A stretch of DNA of 64,000 nucleotides, from assembly GCF_014650075.1 (NCBI RefSeq), contig NZ_BMUG01000003.1:372001-436000 (forward strand), given 5' to 3'. This DNA is from Streptomyces microflavus. GTDB taxonomy: Bacteria; Actinomycetota; Actinomycetes; Streptomycetales; Streptomycetaceae. Below the pieces are notes generated by a model. It made no database searches and was not told the DNA's origin. It worked only from the letters and a program-made list of their open reading frames with translations. Shown here one piece after another: positions 9,678 through 17,501 of this stretch (position 1 is the first letter of the stretch; each line of letters starts with the position of its first letter). A program made the position numbers and the translations under genes.

Positions 9678-10126
9678 GCGTGGACCCGGGCCTGTACGAC
9701 GGCACCTCCGGCCCGCCTCCGGCGCCCGACCCGGACAGCGCCTGGGTCACCGGAGGCATGCTGTTCGCCGGGGTGCTGATGCTCTGCCAGGGCGTCGTCG
9801 CGGCCCTCCAGGGCATCGCGGCCCTCGGCGACAGCGACATCTACGGCACCGTCGGCGACTACGCCTACCGGTTCAGCCTCACCAGTTGGGGCTGGATCCA
9901 CCTGGCGGTCGGCCTCTGCGCGGCGATCACCGGTGCCGGGCTCCTCAAGGGTGCCGGGTGGGCCCGGGTGACCGGAATCGTCATCGCCTCCCTCGCCCTG
10001 TTCGCACAGTTCCTCTTCCTGCCGTACGCGCCGGTGTGGTCGGTGCTCATGATCGGCGTGGACATCTTCGTGATCTGGGCGCTGAGCGCCTACCGGCCCC
10101 CGGCCGCCGACCTCGTTGCGCGCTGA
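9674..10126 (+). CDS. DUF7144-like four-helix membrane protein
   Basis: 150 aa with four predicted membrane helices and a WGWIHLAVG segment that I recognise from the actinobacterial DUF7144 membrane family. The N-terminus is Pro/Asp-rich and probably cytosolic. The start overlaps the DoxX stop (ATGA). The last 37 bases overlap the 3' end of the oppositely oriented MMPL gene. No function is known to me. Confidence 0.78.
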   Translation: MSVDPGLYDGTSGPPPAPDPDSAWVTGGMLFAGVLMLCQGVVAALQGIAALGDSDIYGTVGDYAYRFSLTSWGWIHLAVGLCAAITGAGLLKGAGWARVTGIVIASLALFAQFLFLPYAPVWSVLMIGVDIFVIWALSAYRPPAADLVAR

Positions 10127-12213
10127 CCCTCCGCGTCCTCACGGCTCAGCGCACCCGGCCACCAGGACTTCGGCCCGATGTCCCTGACCAGCGCGGGGAC
10201 GAGGAGCGAGCGTACGACCAGGGTGTCCAGCAGGACGCCGAACGCGACGATGAAGGCGATCTGGACGAGGAACGCCAGCGGGATCACGCCCAGTGCGGCG
10301 AAGGTCGCCGCGAGCACGACGCCGGCCGAGGTGATGACCCCGCCGGTCGTGGTCAGCCCGCGCAGGATGCCCTCCCGGGTGCCGTGCCGCAGCGACTCCT
10401 CGCGGACCCGGGACATCAGGAAGATGTTGTAGTCGACGCCGAGGGCGACCAGGAACACGAACCCGTACAGCGGCACCGAGGAGTCCGTACCGCTGAAGCC
10501 GAACACATGGGTGAAGACCAGCGAGGAGATCCCCAGCGTCGCCAGGAAGTTCAGCGCGACCGTGGCCACCAGCAGCACCGGCATCAGCAGCGACCGCAGC
10601 AGGAAGACCAGGATCACCAGGATGATCGCCAGCACCACCGGCACGATCAGCATGCGGTCGTCCTCGGCCGTCCGCTGGGTGTCGTACTGCTGGGCCGTGT
10701 AGCCGCCGACCAGGGCGTCCGAGCCCGGCACCGCGTGCACTGCCTCGCGCAGGGCGGCCACCGTCTCCTTGGCGTCGTCGCTGTCGGCCGCGGCCTTCAG
10801 GGTCGCGTCGATCCGGACCTTGCCGTCGACGACCAGCGGTTCGCCGCCGGGCCGGCCGCCCTCGCTCACCGGCGCGACCGAGGCCACCCCGTCGGTACGG
10901 GTCGCGGCCTCGCTCACCTCGGCGAGTTTGCCGGCCGCCGCGATGATCACCGCCGGATTGCCGGAGCCGCCGGGGAAGTGCTCGCCCAGCGTCTCCTGGG
11001 CCGCCACGGACGGGGCGTCGTTGACGAAGATCTCGTCGAGCGGCACGCCCTTGGAGGTGAGGGTGGGGGCGAAGGCGGCACAGGCGATCAGGACGGTGAG
11101 GGTGATCGCCCAGACCTTGCGCGGAGCCCGGTCGACCAGGGCCGCGACCTTGCTCCAGATGCCGTGGCCGCCGGTCCCGTCCTCGGCCTGCCTGGGCTTC
11201 GCCGGCCAGTACGCCCTGCGGCCCAGCAGCACCAGGGCGGCGGGCAGGAAGGTGAGAGCGCTCAGCACCGAGCAGACGATGCCGATCGCGCCCACCGGAC
11301 CGAGCGCCCGGTTGTTGGTGAGGTCGCTGAGCAGCAGGGCGAGCAAGCCCGCGGCCACCGTCGCGGCACTGGCCGTGATCGGGCCGAAGGACTCGCGCAG
11401 CGCGATCCGCATGGCGGTGAACCGGTCGCCGTGGACGGCGAGTTCCTCCCGGAACCGGGCGGTGAGCAGCAGTGCGTAGTCCGTCGCGGCGCCGATCACC
11501 AGGATCGACAGGATGCCCTGCACCTGGCCGTCCACCCGGACGATGTCGTGGTCGGCGAGCACATAGACGATCGCGCAGGCCAGCCCCAGGGCGAACACGG
11601 CACCGAGAATGATGAGGAAGGGCAGCAGCACACTGCGGTACACGAGCAGGAGGATCACGAGCACGGTGATCAGGGCCACCCCGAGGAGCAGCCCGTCGAT
11701 GCCCGCGAAGGCGTCGGAGAGATCGGCCTGACTCGCGGCCGGGCCCGCGAGCTGCACAGTGGTGTCGGGTACGGCCGCGCCGGCCTTCTCGACCTCCTCC
11801 AGCACCGTCGGCAGCTCGTCCCCGAGGCCGGGGCTCAGCTGCACGATGCCCTGGAGCGCGAGACCGTCCTCGGAAGGCAGCGCGGGGGAGGCCTCACCGA
11901 CGACACCCTCGGTGCCCGCGAGTGAGGCGAGAGCGCCGCTGGCCGCTTCCCGCTGCGCCTCGCTCACCGGTGTGCCCTCCTCCTTCGACGTCCATACGAG
12001 GATGGCCGGGAGGGTCTCGTTCTGCTGGAACGCCTTCTGGGCGTCGATGACTTGGGTGGATTCGGCGTTCTGGGGCAGGAAAGCGGCCTGGTCGTTGGTG
12101 GCGACCTCGCCGAGCTTGCCCGCGTACGGACCGAGCCCGCCGCCGATGCCGAGCCAGGCGATCAACAGGACGACGGGGACCAGCCAGCGGGCCGACCGTG
12201 CAGGGGTGAACAT
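10090..12213 (-). CDS. MMPL family RND-type transporter
   Basis: 707 aa, about twelve membrane helices in two halves, each with a large extracytoplasmic domain (residues 40-170 and 395-520). Characteristic segments are GAATDYALLLTARFREEL in the first half and GVDYNIFLMSRVREE in the second, the proton-relay aspartate signature of MMPL/RND pumps. These move lipids or drugs across the membrane. I prefer ATG 12213 over the longer frame. A promoter with -35 TTGAGA and -10 TACTGT lies just upstream, and a MarR gene follows upstream on the same strand. That MarR is the likely regulator. Confidence 0.9.
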   Translation of the reverse strand: MFTPARSARWLVPVVLLIAWLGIGGGLGPYAGKLGEVATNDQAAFLPQNAESTQVIDAQKAFQQNETLPAILVWTSKEEGTPVSEAQREAASGALASLAGTEGVVGEASPALPSEDGLALQGIVQLSPGLGDELPTVLEEVEKAGAAVPDTTVQLAGPAASQADLSDAFAGIDGLLLGVALITVLVILLLVYRSVLLPFLIILGAVFALGLACAIVYVLADHDIVRVDGQVQGILSILVIGAATDYALLLTARFREELAVHGDRFTAMRIALRESFGPITASAATVAAGLLALLLSDLTNNRALGPVGAIGIVCSVLSALTFLPAALVLLGRRAYWPAKPRQAEDGTGGHGIWSKVAALVDRAPRKVWAITLTVLIACAAFAPTLTSKGVPLDEIFVNDAPSVAAQETLGEHFPGGSGNPAVIIAAAGKLAEVSEAATRTDGVASVAPVSEGGRPGGEPLVVDGKVRIDATLKAAADSDDAKETVAALREAVHAVPGSDALVGGYTAQQYDTQRTAEDDRMLIVPVVLAIILVILVFLLRSLLMPVLLVATVALNFLATLGISSLVFTHVFGFSGTDSSVPLYGFVFLVALGVDYNIFLMSRVREESLRHGTREGILRGLTTTGGVITSAGVVLAATFAALGVIPLAFLVQIAFIVAFGVLLDTLVVRSLLVPALVRDIGPKSWWPGALSREDAEGQRATRSAAGGR

Positions 12214-12231
12214 GCCTCTCCCGGGGTGCGA

Positions 12232-12266
12232 ACAGTATCTCAACGGTGAACAATCTCAATCGTTGA
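12232..12266 (-). promoter_or_regulatory. Promoter plus inverted repeat for the MMPL gene
   Basis: On the minus strand TTGAGA (12254-12259) and TACTGT (12232-12237) stand 16 bases apart. TCAACG (12240-12245) and CGTTGA (12261-12266) form an inverted repeat over the same bases, and TTGAGAT occurs twice. A repressor here, probably the neighbouring MarR protein, would block the promoter. Confidence 0.5.
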
Positions 12267-12322
12267 AATAGATTAGCGGAGTGCTCGCACGGGGAGCCGG
12301 CCGGGCTCCTTCGGGGATGCCC

Positions 12323-12368
12323 GTCGGGGGCGTACGGGGAGTGCTGTCGGGAACGTACGGGGAGTGCT
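12323..12368. repeat. 23-bp tandem duplication between MarR and MMPL genes
   Basis: 12323-12345 and 12346-12368 are head-to-tail copies with two mismatches. Both end in CGTACGGGGAGTGCT. They lie just downstream of the MarR stop codon; no function is evident. Confidence 0.6.
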
Positions 12369-12412
12369 TCGGTGGGTCACCCGCTCATGGATGCACCCGG
12401 CGGCGGAAAATC

Positions 12413-12928
12413 TCAGCGCCGCGCCGGAGGAGCCTCGGCGAGTTCCTCGTTCATGGCGGCGAGGAAGCGCAGGACGGTCGTGAGCTCCGCCTCGCTGAAC
12501 CGTGCCCGCGCCCGGGCGGTGGCCTCGGCGAGCGGCATGAAGTAGTCGCGGGCGGCCATCCGGGCGCTCGCCTCGTAGTGGATGTGCACCACCCGGCGGT
12601 CGGTGCTCTCCCGGGCCCGCCGGATGTGGCCGGCCCGCTCCAGCCGGTCGAGGCAGGCGGTCACCGCGCCCGAGGTGAGGCCCAGGTGCTCGCGCAGCCC
12701 GCCCGGGGTCATGGGGGCGGGCGCGTCGAGGATGGCGGCCAGGGCGCTCACGTCCGTGGGGTGCAGCTGCTGGTGCGCCGCGAAGCCGTGGGTCATCCGG
12801 TTGATCTCGCCGTTCATCCGGCGGAGCTCGACCGCGAACGCCTGGAGGCTCGCGGCGGATCCGGGTTCCGGGGCCGCCGCGGGTTCCGGGGCGCCGCTCC
12901 GGGTCGGTCGGCTGTCAGCGCTGGTCAC
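12413..12928 (-). CDS. MarR family transcriptional regulator
   Basis: 171 aa. The wing-helix reads LREHLGLTSGAVTACLDRLERAGHI (about residues 80-105), followed by the wing with STDRRVV. A Pro/Ala-rich leader of about 30 residues precedes the fold. It is upstream of, and on the same strand as, the MMPL pump gene, separated by about 200 bases holding a tandem duplication and the pump promoter. MarR repressors next to pumps usually respond to small aromatic ligands. Confidence 0.9.
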   Translation of the reverse strand: MTSADSRPTRSGAPEPAAAPEPGSAASLQAFAVELRRMNGEINRMTHGFAAHQQLHPTDVSALAAILDAPAPMTPGGLREHLGLTSGAVTACLDRLERAGHIRRARESTDRRVVHIHYEASARMAARDYFMPLAEATARARARFSEAELTTVLRFLAAMNEELAEAPPARR

Positions 12929-12952
12929 GTCCTCAGCGTATAGAACCCGCGA

Positions 12953-12999
12953 CCGTGGCCGGTGCCCGGACCTTCACTCGGTCCGGGCACCGGCCACGG
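12953..12999. terminator. 20-bp perfect hairpin downstream of the fasciclin gene
   Basis: CCGTGGCCGGTGCCCGGACC (12953-12972) pairs perfectly with 12980-12999 across the seven-base loop TTCACTC. It follows the stop of the leftward fasciclin gene and precedes the MarR start, so it is best read as a terminator for the fasciclin transcript. Confidence 0.8.
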
Positions 13000-13034
13000 G
13001 CAGGGGCGCCGTCACGGCGACTGCCCTGCTCCTG

Positions 13035-13613
13035 TCATGACGTCGGCATGAGCACCGTGTCGACCAGGTTGACCGTGGCGTTGGCCGTCGGCACATTGCC
13101 GCAGACGATCTTCGAGGAGTCGTTCACCGTGAAGTCGGTACCGGATCCCTTCACGGTGAGGTCGCTGCCCTGCAGGGTCTTGTACGTGCCGTCCTCAAGC
13201 TGCTTCGTCGTGAGCTTCTCGCCCACCACGTGGTACGTCAGCACCTTGGTGAGCTCCTCCTTGTCGTTGAGGAGCGCGTTGAGGTCCGCCTGCGGGATCT
13301 TCTCGAAGGCGTCGTTCGTCGGTGCGAACACCGTGATGTTCTCGGCGTTGTTGAGGGTGTCCACCAGGCCGGCCTTCTGCACCGCGCTGACCAGGGTGGA
13401 GAGTTCGGGGTTGTTGGAAGCGGCGGTGGCGACCGGGTCCTTCGCCATGCCCTCAAGGCTGCCCGCCCCCTCCTTCGGGACGGAGGCGCAGGCCGGACCG
13501 AACGGTTCCGCTGGGGCCTCGGCCTGCGCCGACGGCGCGAAGAACGCCATGGAGGCGGGGAAGGCGAGCGCGGCGGCGGCAGCGGCGGTGCGCTGCAGTC
13601 GGGTGATGGTCAT
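13035..13613 (-). CDS. Secreted fasciclin-domain protein
   Basis: 192 aa from ATG at 13613, with GGAGGAG upstream. The N-terminus is a signal peptide: positive TRLQR, an Ala-rich hydrophobic stretch, and cleavage after AQA near residue 30. The rest is a single FAS1 fold, with ITVFAPTNDAFEKIP and VLTYHVVGEKL as the two family signatures. No membrane anchor or lipobox is seen, so it is probably released or wall-associated. FAS1 domains mediate adhesion. It stands alone between a hairpin terminator and a long upstream gap. Confidence 0.92.
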   Translation of the reverse strand: MTITRLQRTAAAAAALAFPASMAFFAPSAQAEAPAEPFGPACASVPKEGAGSLEGMAKDPVATAASNNPELSTLVSAVQKAGLVDTLNNAENITVFAPTNDAFEKIPQADLNALLNDKEELTKVLTYHVVGEKLTTKQLEDGTYKTLQGSDLTVKGSGTDFTVNDSSKIVCGNVPTANATVNLVDTVLMPTS

Positions 13614-14169
13614 GATGTCTCCTCCGGCGGGTGGGGTGAGATATTCGCGCCGTACGGGCACTGGGCTCCGTAATTCCAGTAGCACACAGAAGGTGATCCG
13701 GGTCAAATTCTGGGCCCGCCGGTAAAAGTAATTCGGTGACAATTTTCTGACGCTGGTAAAAGCCTCTCCGGGAGGCGCCCGTACTGTCGGCGGGTGCCTG
13801 CCGACCGGTGCCTGCCGACCCGGTCCGCGTGGGGTTGGGCCAGGTTTCGAAGCAGAAACGACGCGAGAGGCGCAGCGGGAGGATGTCCGGCACTGTGGAG
13901 CCGTGGATGGCCCTGACCCCAGGGCGGTATTCGGTCGGCAGCGGTCGGATGTGAGTGATCGATCGTCGTGATATCGACCGTACGGTAAAGGCTCTGCGTA
14001 TTTACGGAAAAGACGCGCGAGTCGCATTTATCGCCTGCCGTGCATTTCGCGAAATAGAACCGCGCCCTGTGGCCGGTCGTTCCGGGAAGCCATGGTCACG
14101 GCTGGGTCGTCGTCGGCCGGGCCCGTTCAGGCAGGAGTTGATCCGCCGGACCGGGGCAATCGGCATGGC
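13614..14169. other. 556-base gap, no gene recognised
   Basis: It lies between the divergent fasciclin and DUF1206 genes. On the minus strand TTGACC stands near 13705, about 90 bases before the fasciclin start, a possible -35. GGTGCCTGCCGACC occurs twice around 13794-13822. A stretch near 13960-14060 is clearly poorer in GC than its surroundings. Short frames here have no family resemblance. Confidence 0.5.
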
Positions 14170-15012
14170 ATGAATACCCGTTCAGTAGCATCCCAGGGGC
14201 GCGGCCAGGCCGAGCGAGCCGCCAACAGCAAGGCGATGGAGGTCGGAGCCCGTGCCGGGTTCGCGGCCCGAGGGCTGATCTACGTCCTCGTGGGCGCCCT
14301 CGCCCTGCAGATCGCGTTCTCCGGAGGGGGCGGCAAGCAAGCCGACCGGGGCGGCGCGATAGCCGAGATAGCCGAGAAGCCGTTCGGCATGATCGTGTTG
14401 TGGCTGCTGGGCATCGCCCTGATCGGCATGGCCCTCTGGCGGCTGTCCGAGGCCCTCTTCGGCCAGGCCGGCCCGGACGGCGACAAGCCCACCAAGCGGG
14501 CCATGGCTGCCGGACGCTTCGTCTTCTACGGTTTCGTCGCCTACTCCGTCCTGTCCTTCGCCGCAGGTGACTCGGGCAGCGGCGGCGGCTCGTCCGACCA
14601 GCAGTCGCAGGACGTCACCGCCAAGGCGCTGGGCTGGCCCGGCGGCCAGTGGATCGTCGGCATCGGGGGCGTCGCGATCGCCTGTGCCGGTATCTGGATC
14701 GCGGTCCGGGCCATCATGCGGAAGTACCACAAGCACCTCAAGATGTCGGAGATGTCGCAGAAGGTGCGCCGCGCGGTCGACTTCACCGGAGTCTTCGGCG
14801 GCGCGTCGCGTGGTGCGGTCTTCGCCACCGCGGGCGGGTTCGCCATCGCCGCGGCGGTCAAGCACAACCCCGATCAGTCCAAGGGGATGGACGACACCCT
14901 GCGCTCCTTCACCCAGACCCCCGTCGGCCCGTGGCTCCTGGTGGTCATAGCCCTCGGCCTGGTCGCCTTCGGCGTCTTCTCCTGGTTCAACGCCCGCTAC
15001 CGCAAGGTCTGA
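14170..15012 (+). CDS. DUF1206 membrane protein
   Basis: 280 aa. After a polar leader, three paired-helix repeats follow: ARAGFAARGLIYVLVGALAL, AAGRFVFYGFVAYSVL and the third near FTGVFGGASRGAVF. This triplicated pattern is the DUF1206 family. Function is unknown. The start is ATG at 14170; the ribosome-binding site is weak. It converges on the DUF4383 gene with nine bases between the stops, and a small hairpin lies there. Confidence 0.85.
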   Translation: MNTRSVASQGRGQAERAANSKAMEVGARAGFAARGLIYVLVGALALQIAFSGGGGKQADRGGAIAEIAEKPFGMIVLWLLGIALIGMALWRLSEALFGQAGPDGDKPTKRAMAAGRFVFYGFVAYSVLSFAAGDSGSGGGSSDQQSQDVTAKALGWPGGQWIVGIGGVAIACAGIWIAVRAIMRKYHKHLKMSEMSQKVRRAVDFTGVFGGASRGAVFATAGGFAIAAAVKHNPDQSKGMDDTLRSFTQTPVGPWLLVVIALGLVAFGVFSWFNARYRKV

Positions 15013-15013
15013 G

Positions 15014-15031
15014 CGGGGCCGTCAGGCCCCG
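15014..15031. terminator. Short bidirectional hairpin
   Basis: CGGGGCC (15014-15020) pairs with GGCCCCG (15025-15031) around GTCA, between the convergent stops of the DUF1206 and DUF4383 genes. It overlaps the stop codon of the latter. Confidence 0.5.
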
Positions 15032-15603
15032 GGCAGCCGGGGCCCGGTCTCCCGGGTGACCGGCCGCGCACCCGCGCCGCCGGTCAGCCGGGGAGGCCCG
15101 CCGGCCGCCGCTCCCCGGCGGGCCTGGTCCTCACGGGCGGCCTGCTCCGGGTGGCGGCTGCGCCAGTACGGGTTGTCGTGCGGGAGCCCGCCGGTGACCC
15201 GCCCGTACATCCCGAACGTCAGGATCAGCAGCCCCATCACGAAGCTGAAGATCACGTTGGACATACCGAAGTCCAGGATGTTCGCGCCCTTGTCCAGGAT
15301 GAAGATGTGGACGAACCCGCTGAGGAGGAAGAGCGAGCCGACCGTCATGTTCACCATGGACGCCACGTTTCCGCCGATCACGGCCCCGGCGATCAGCACC
15401 AGGCCGACGACGACGGAGATCAGGCTCAGGAGGCCGTTCGTCGACAGCCCGGCCACCTGCGTGCCGCTCGTGTCGAAGAAGCCCAGCTGGTTGGTGAAGC
15501 CGAGGATTCCGAAGACCAGCAGGATGGCCCCGCAGAGCCCCGCTCCGATCCGGTACACGGCCGCGAGCCGGTGGTCCACGGGGAGTTCGTCGCTCAGTTT
15601 CAT
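15022..15603 (-). CDS. DUF4383 membrane protein
   Basis: 193 aa from ATG at 15603, preceded by GGAGACGG. Four membrane helices span residues 18-150, with GFTNQLGFFDTSG and the VGLVLIAGAVIGGNVAS segment. The C-terminal 50 residues are basic and Pro/Gly-rich. DUF4383 proteins are small actinobacterial membrane proteins of unknown role. The longer frame that continues upstream is the antisense of nothing real and runs into the sigma-factor region; it is rejected in favour of this start. Confidence 0.85.
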   Translation of the reverse strand: MKLSDELPVDHRLAAVYRIGAGLCGAILLVFGILGFTNQLGFFDTSGTQVAGLSTNGLLSLISVVVGLVLIAGAVIGGNVASMVNMTVGSLFLLSGFVHIFILDKGANILDFGMSNVIFSFVMGLLILTFGMYGRVTGGLPHDNPYWRSRHPEQAAREDQARRGAAAGGPPRLTGGAGARPVTRETGPRLPGA

Positions 15604-15704
15604 TGCCGTCTCCTGTCGGTGGCTGATGCGAGAGCCCTCACGGGCCCTGATATCCGCCCCCCATTCCGTGCGCGGTCCGTGCGGCCCCGCTTTCCCCCGC
15701 CGCG

Positions 15705-16319
15705 TCACTCCACCGGGGCGGAGCTCTCCGTCACGGAGCGCCGGATGCGCAATATCGCGCGTCTGGCGTGACTCTTCACTGTGCCCAGCGGCAGGCCGGT
15801 CCGCTCGGCGATCTGGACGTGGGTGAGGTCGTCGAAGAACGCCAGACGGAGAATGTGCCGCTGGACCGGGGGCAGCTTGCGCAGCTCCTGCGTCACCAGC
15901 ACGCGGTCCAGCGCGGCCTCCGGCCGTTCGGCCGGACCGGGGACGCCGGACCCCTCGCGCGCCGCGTGGGCCGCAGCCAGCTCCGTACGCCGGGAACGGG
16001 CGGCGTGGGCGTCCGCGATCTTCCGGCGGGCGATCCCGACCAGCCAGCCCGGCAGCGGGCCCCGCACCGCGTGGTAGCCGTGACGGCCCCGCCACGCGGC
16101 GAGGAACGTCTGCTGCGCCACGTCCTCGGCCTCCCGGGCGTCCCCCAGGGACCGGGCCGCCAGCGAGTACACCAGGGCGGCCCACCGGCGGTACACCAGG
16201 GCGAAGCTCTCCTCGTCGCCGCGCACGAACCCCGCCGCCAGCCGTTCCGACTCGGCCCGGTCCTCGGCCGGGGAAGGCACCGCGGCCACCGGGCCGGCCG
16301 GGCTCGGGAGAGCCGTCAT
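15705..16319 (-). CDS. ECF-type RNA polymerase sigma factor (LitS-like)
   Basis: 204 aa from ATG at 16319, with GAGAGGA upstream. Region 2 is seen in ALVYSLAARSLGDAREAEDVAQQTFLAAWRG (about residues 45-75, given in part) and region 4 in LPPVQRHILRL followed by HVQIAERTGLPLGTVKSHAR (about 150-190). No anti-sigma gene is adjacent. It is divergent from a MerR regulator with a B12-type domain, the arrangement of the LitS/LitR pair, where the sigma factor drives light-induced carotenoid and photolyase genes. That role is inference from gene order. Confidence 0.88.
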   Translation of the reverse strand: MTALPSPAGPVAAVPSPAEDRAESERLAAGFVRGDEESFALVYRRWAALVYSLAARSLGDAREAEDVAQQTFLAAWRGRHGYHAVRGPLPGWLVGIARRKIADAHAARSRRTELAAAHAAREGSGVPGPAERPEAALDRVLVTQELRKLPPVQRHILRLAFFDDLTHVQIAERTGLPLGTVKSHARRAILRIRRSVTESSAPVE

Positions 16320-16367
16320 GTCCGTCCGTCCTCTCCGCTCCGCCACCGGTGGGCCGGTCGCCCCGCC

Positions 16368-16400
16368 GATCTCCGGGCGACCTGTGATCTCCAGGCAACC
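16368..16400. promoter_or_regulatory. 18-bp-spaced direct repeat between sigma and MerR genes
   Basis: GATCTCCGGGCGACC (16368-16382) and GATCTCCAGGCAACC (16386-16400) differ at two positions. They lie in the 135-base divergent promoter region and could be the MerR binding site. Confidence 0.45.
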
Positions 16401-16454
16401 GGGCGGCGCCGAGCCGGGCAACATGCATCGTTTCTGCGTCGTATGGTGGGCGGT

Positions 16455-17501
16455 ATGGACGACGCGGTCGGCACGCTCACCCGGGGAACAGCCGAGGGGG
16501 GCCTGACCACCGGGGCGGTGGCCCGGCTGCTGGGGGTGGCGCCGACGACCCTGCGCTCGTGGGACCGCCGTTACGGGATCGGCCCGGCCTCCCGCGAGGG
16601 CGGCCGGCACCGGCGGTGGACGTCGGCCGACATTGGGCTGCTGGAGTGCATGTGCGGCCTGACGAACGCGGGAATGCCCCCGGCCGAGGCCGCCCGCGCG
16701 GCCCTGGCCGCCGCCTCCCGGGACGCCCCTGCCCGGCCGGACGAGCCGATGAGCCGCAGCCGGACGCCGTCCTCCCGCACCCCCGGAGCGTCTTCCCCCA
16801 CCCCCGGAGCGTCTCCCCCCACCCCCGGAGCCTCCTCCCACGCCCCCGGAGCGCTCCCGGTCGGCCGGGCACGACGGGAGTGCCGCGGGCTGGCCAGGGC
16901 GGCCGTCCGGCTGGACGCGCAGGCCATGGACGAACTGCTGGACGCGGCCATCGACAAGTACGGGCTGCTTGCCGCCTGGGAGTCGGTCATCATGCCGACG
17001 CTGCACGCCGTCGGCCGTAAATGGGAGACCGTCGGCGAACGGTACGTCGAGGTCGAGCACCTCCTGTCCTGGCACGTCTCCAGCGCGCTGCGCCGGGCCG
17101 CGGCGCAGCGCGCGCCCACGGCCGGTTCCGGCGTCTCCCTCCTCGCCTGCACCCCGGGCGAGAGCCATACGCTGGCCCTGGAGGCGCTCGCCGCCGGACT
17201 GGCCCAACAGGGCCTGCCCGTCAGGATGTTCGGCGCCGCTCTGCCGGTGGAGGCGATGGAGGAGGCGGTGCGCCGCACAGGACCCGCCGCCGTCGTGCTC
17301 TGGGCCCAGTCCCGGTCCACCGCGAGCCGCGCTCTGGTGGTGCGGGTGGAGTCCATCGAGTGGGGTGTACGGGGTGCCCGCAGGCGGCCGGCCGTCCTGG
17401 TCGCCGGACCGGGCTGGGCCGGGCAGTTGCCCTCCCGGGCGCTCCATCCGTCCGGCCTGACCGAGGCGTTGGACGTGCTCGCGGCCATCAGCCGACGATG
17501 A
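16455..17501 (+). CDS. MerR regulator with cobalamin-binding-like domain (LitR/CarH-like)
   Basis: 348 aa. The MerR helix-turn-helix (LTTGAVARLLGVAPTTLRSW) begins near residue 17. A low-complexity linker with the seven-residue repeat PGASxPT spans about 110-133. The C-terminal half matches the B12 cap and Rossmann parts of CarH/LitR: W190, then E201-H202 (cap W...EH signature, spaced ten residues instead of nine), and ESHTLA with H238, the DxHxxG-type lower-ligand histidine. CarH-type proteins bind adenosylcobalamin in the dark and release DNA in light. ATG 16455 is preferred over 16443. Its 3' end overlaps the GlxA gene by 14 bases. Confidence 0.82.
   Translation: MDDAVGTLTRGTAEGGLTTGAVARLLGVAPTTLRSWDRRYGIGPASREGGRHRRWTSADIGLLECMCGLTNAGMPPAEAARAALAAASRDAPARPDEPMSRSRTPSSRTPGASSPTPGASPPTPGASSHAPGALPVGRARRECRGLARAAVRLDAQAMDELLDAAIDKYGLLAAWESVIMPTLHAVGRKWETVGERYVEVEHLLSWHVSSALRRAAAQRAPTAGSGVSLLACTPGESHTLALEALAAGLAQQGLPVRMFGAALPVEAMEEAVRRTGPAAVVLWAQSRSTASRALVVRVESIEWGVRGARRRPAVLVAGPGWAGQLPSRALHPSGLTEALDVLAAISRR
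16782..16853 (+). repeat. 21-bp in-frame tandem repeat in the MerR linker
   Basis: GGAG cores fall at 16785, 16806, 16827 and 16848, exactly 21 bases apart. They encode PGASSPT-type heptads in the hinge between the DNA-binding and sensor domains. Copy number is likely to vary between strains. Confidence 0.75.

Noticed and set aside
13955..14173. 72-residue plus frame before the DUF1206 gene
   Set aside because: Lower-GC stretch, weak start and no recognisable motif.
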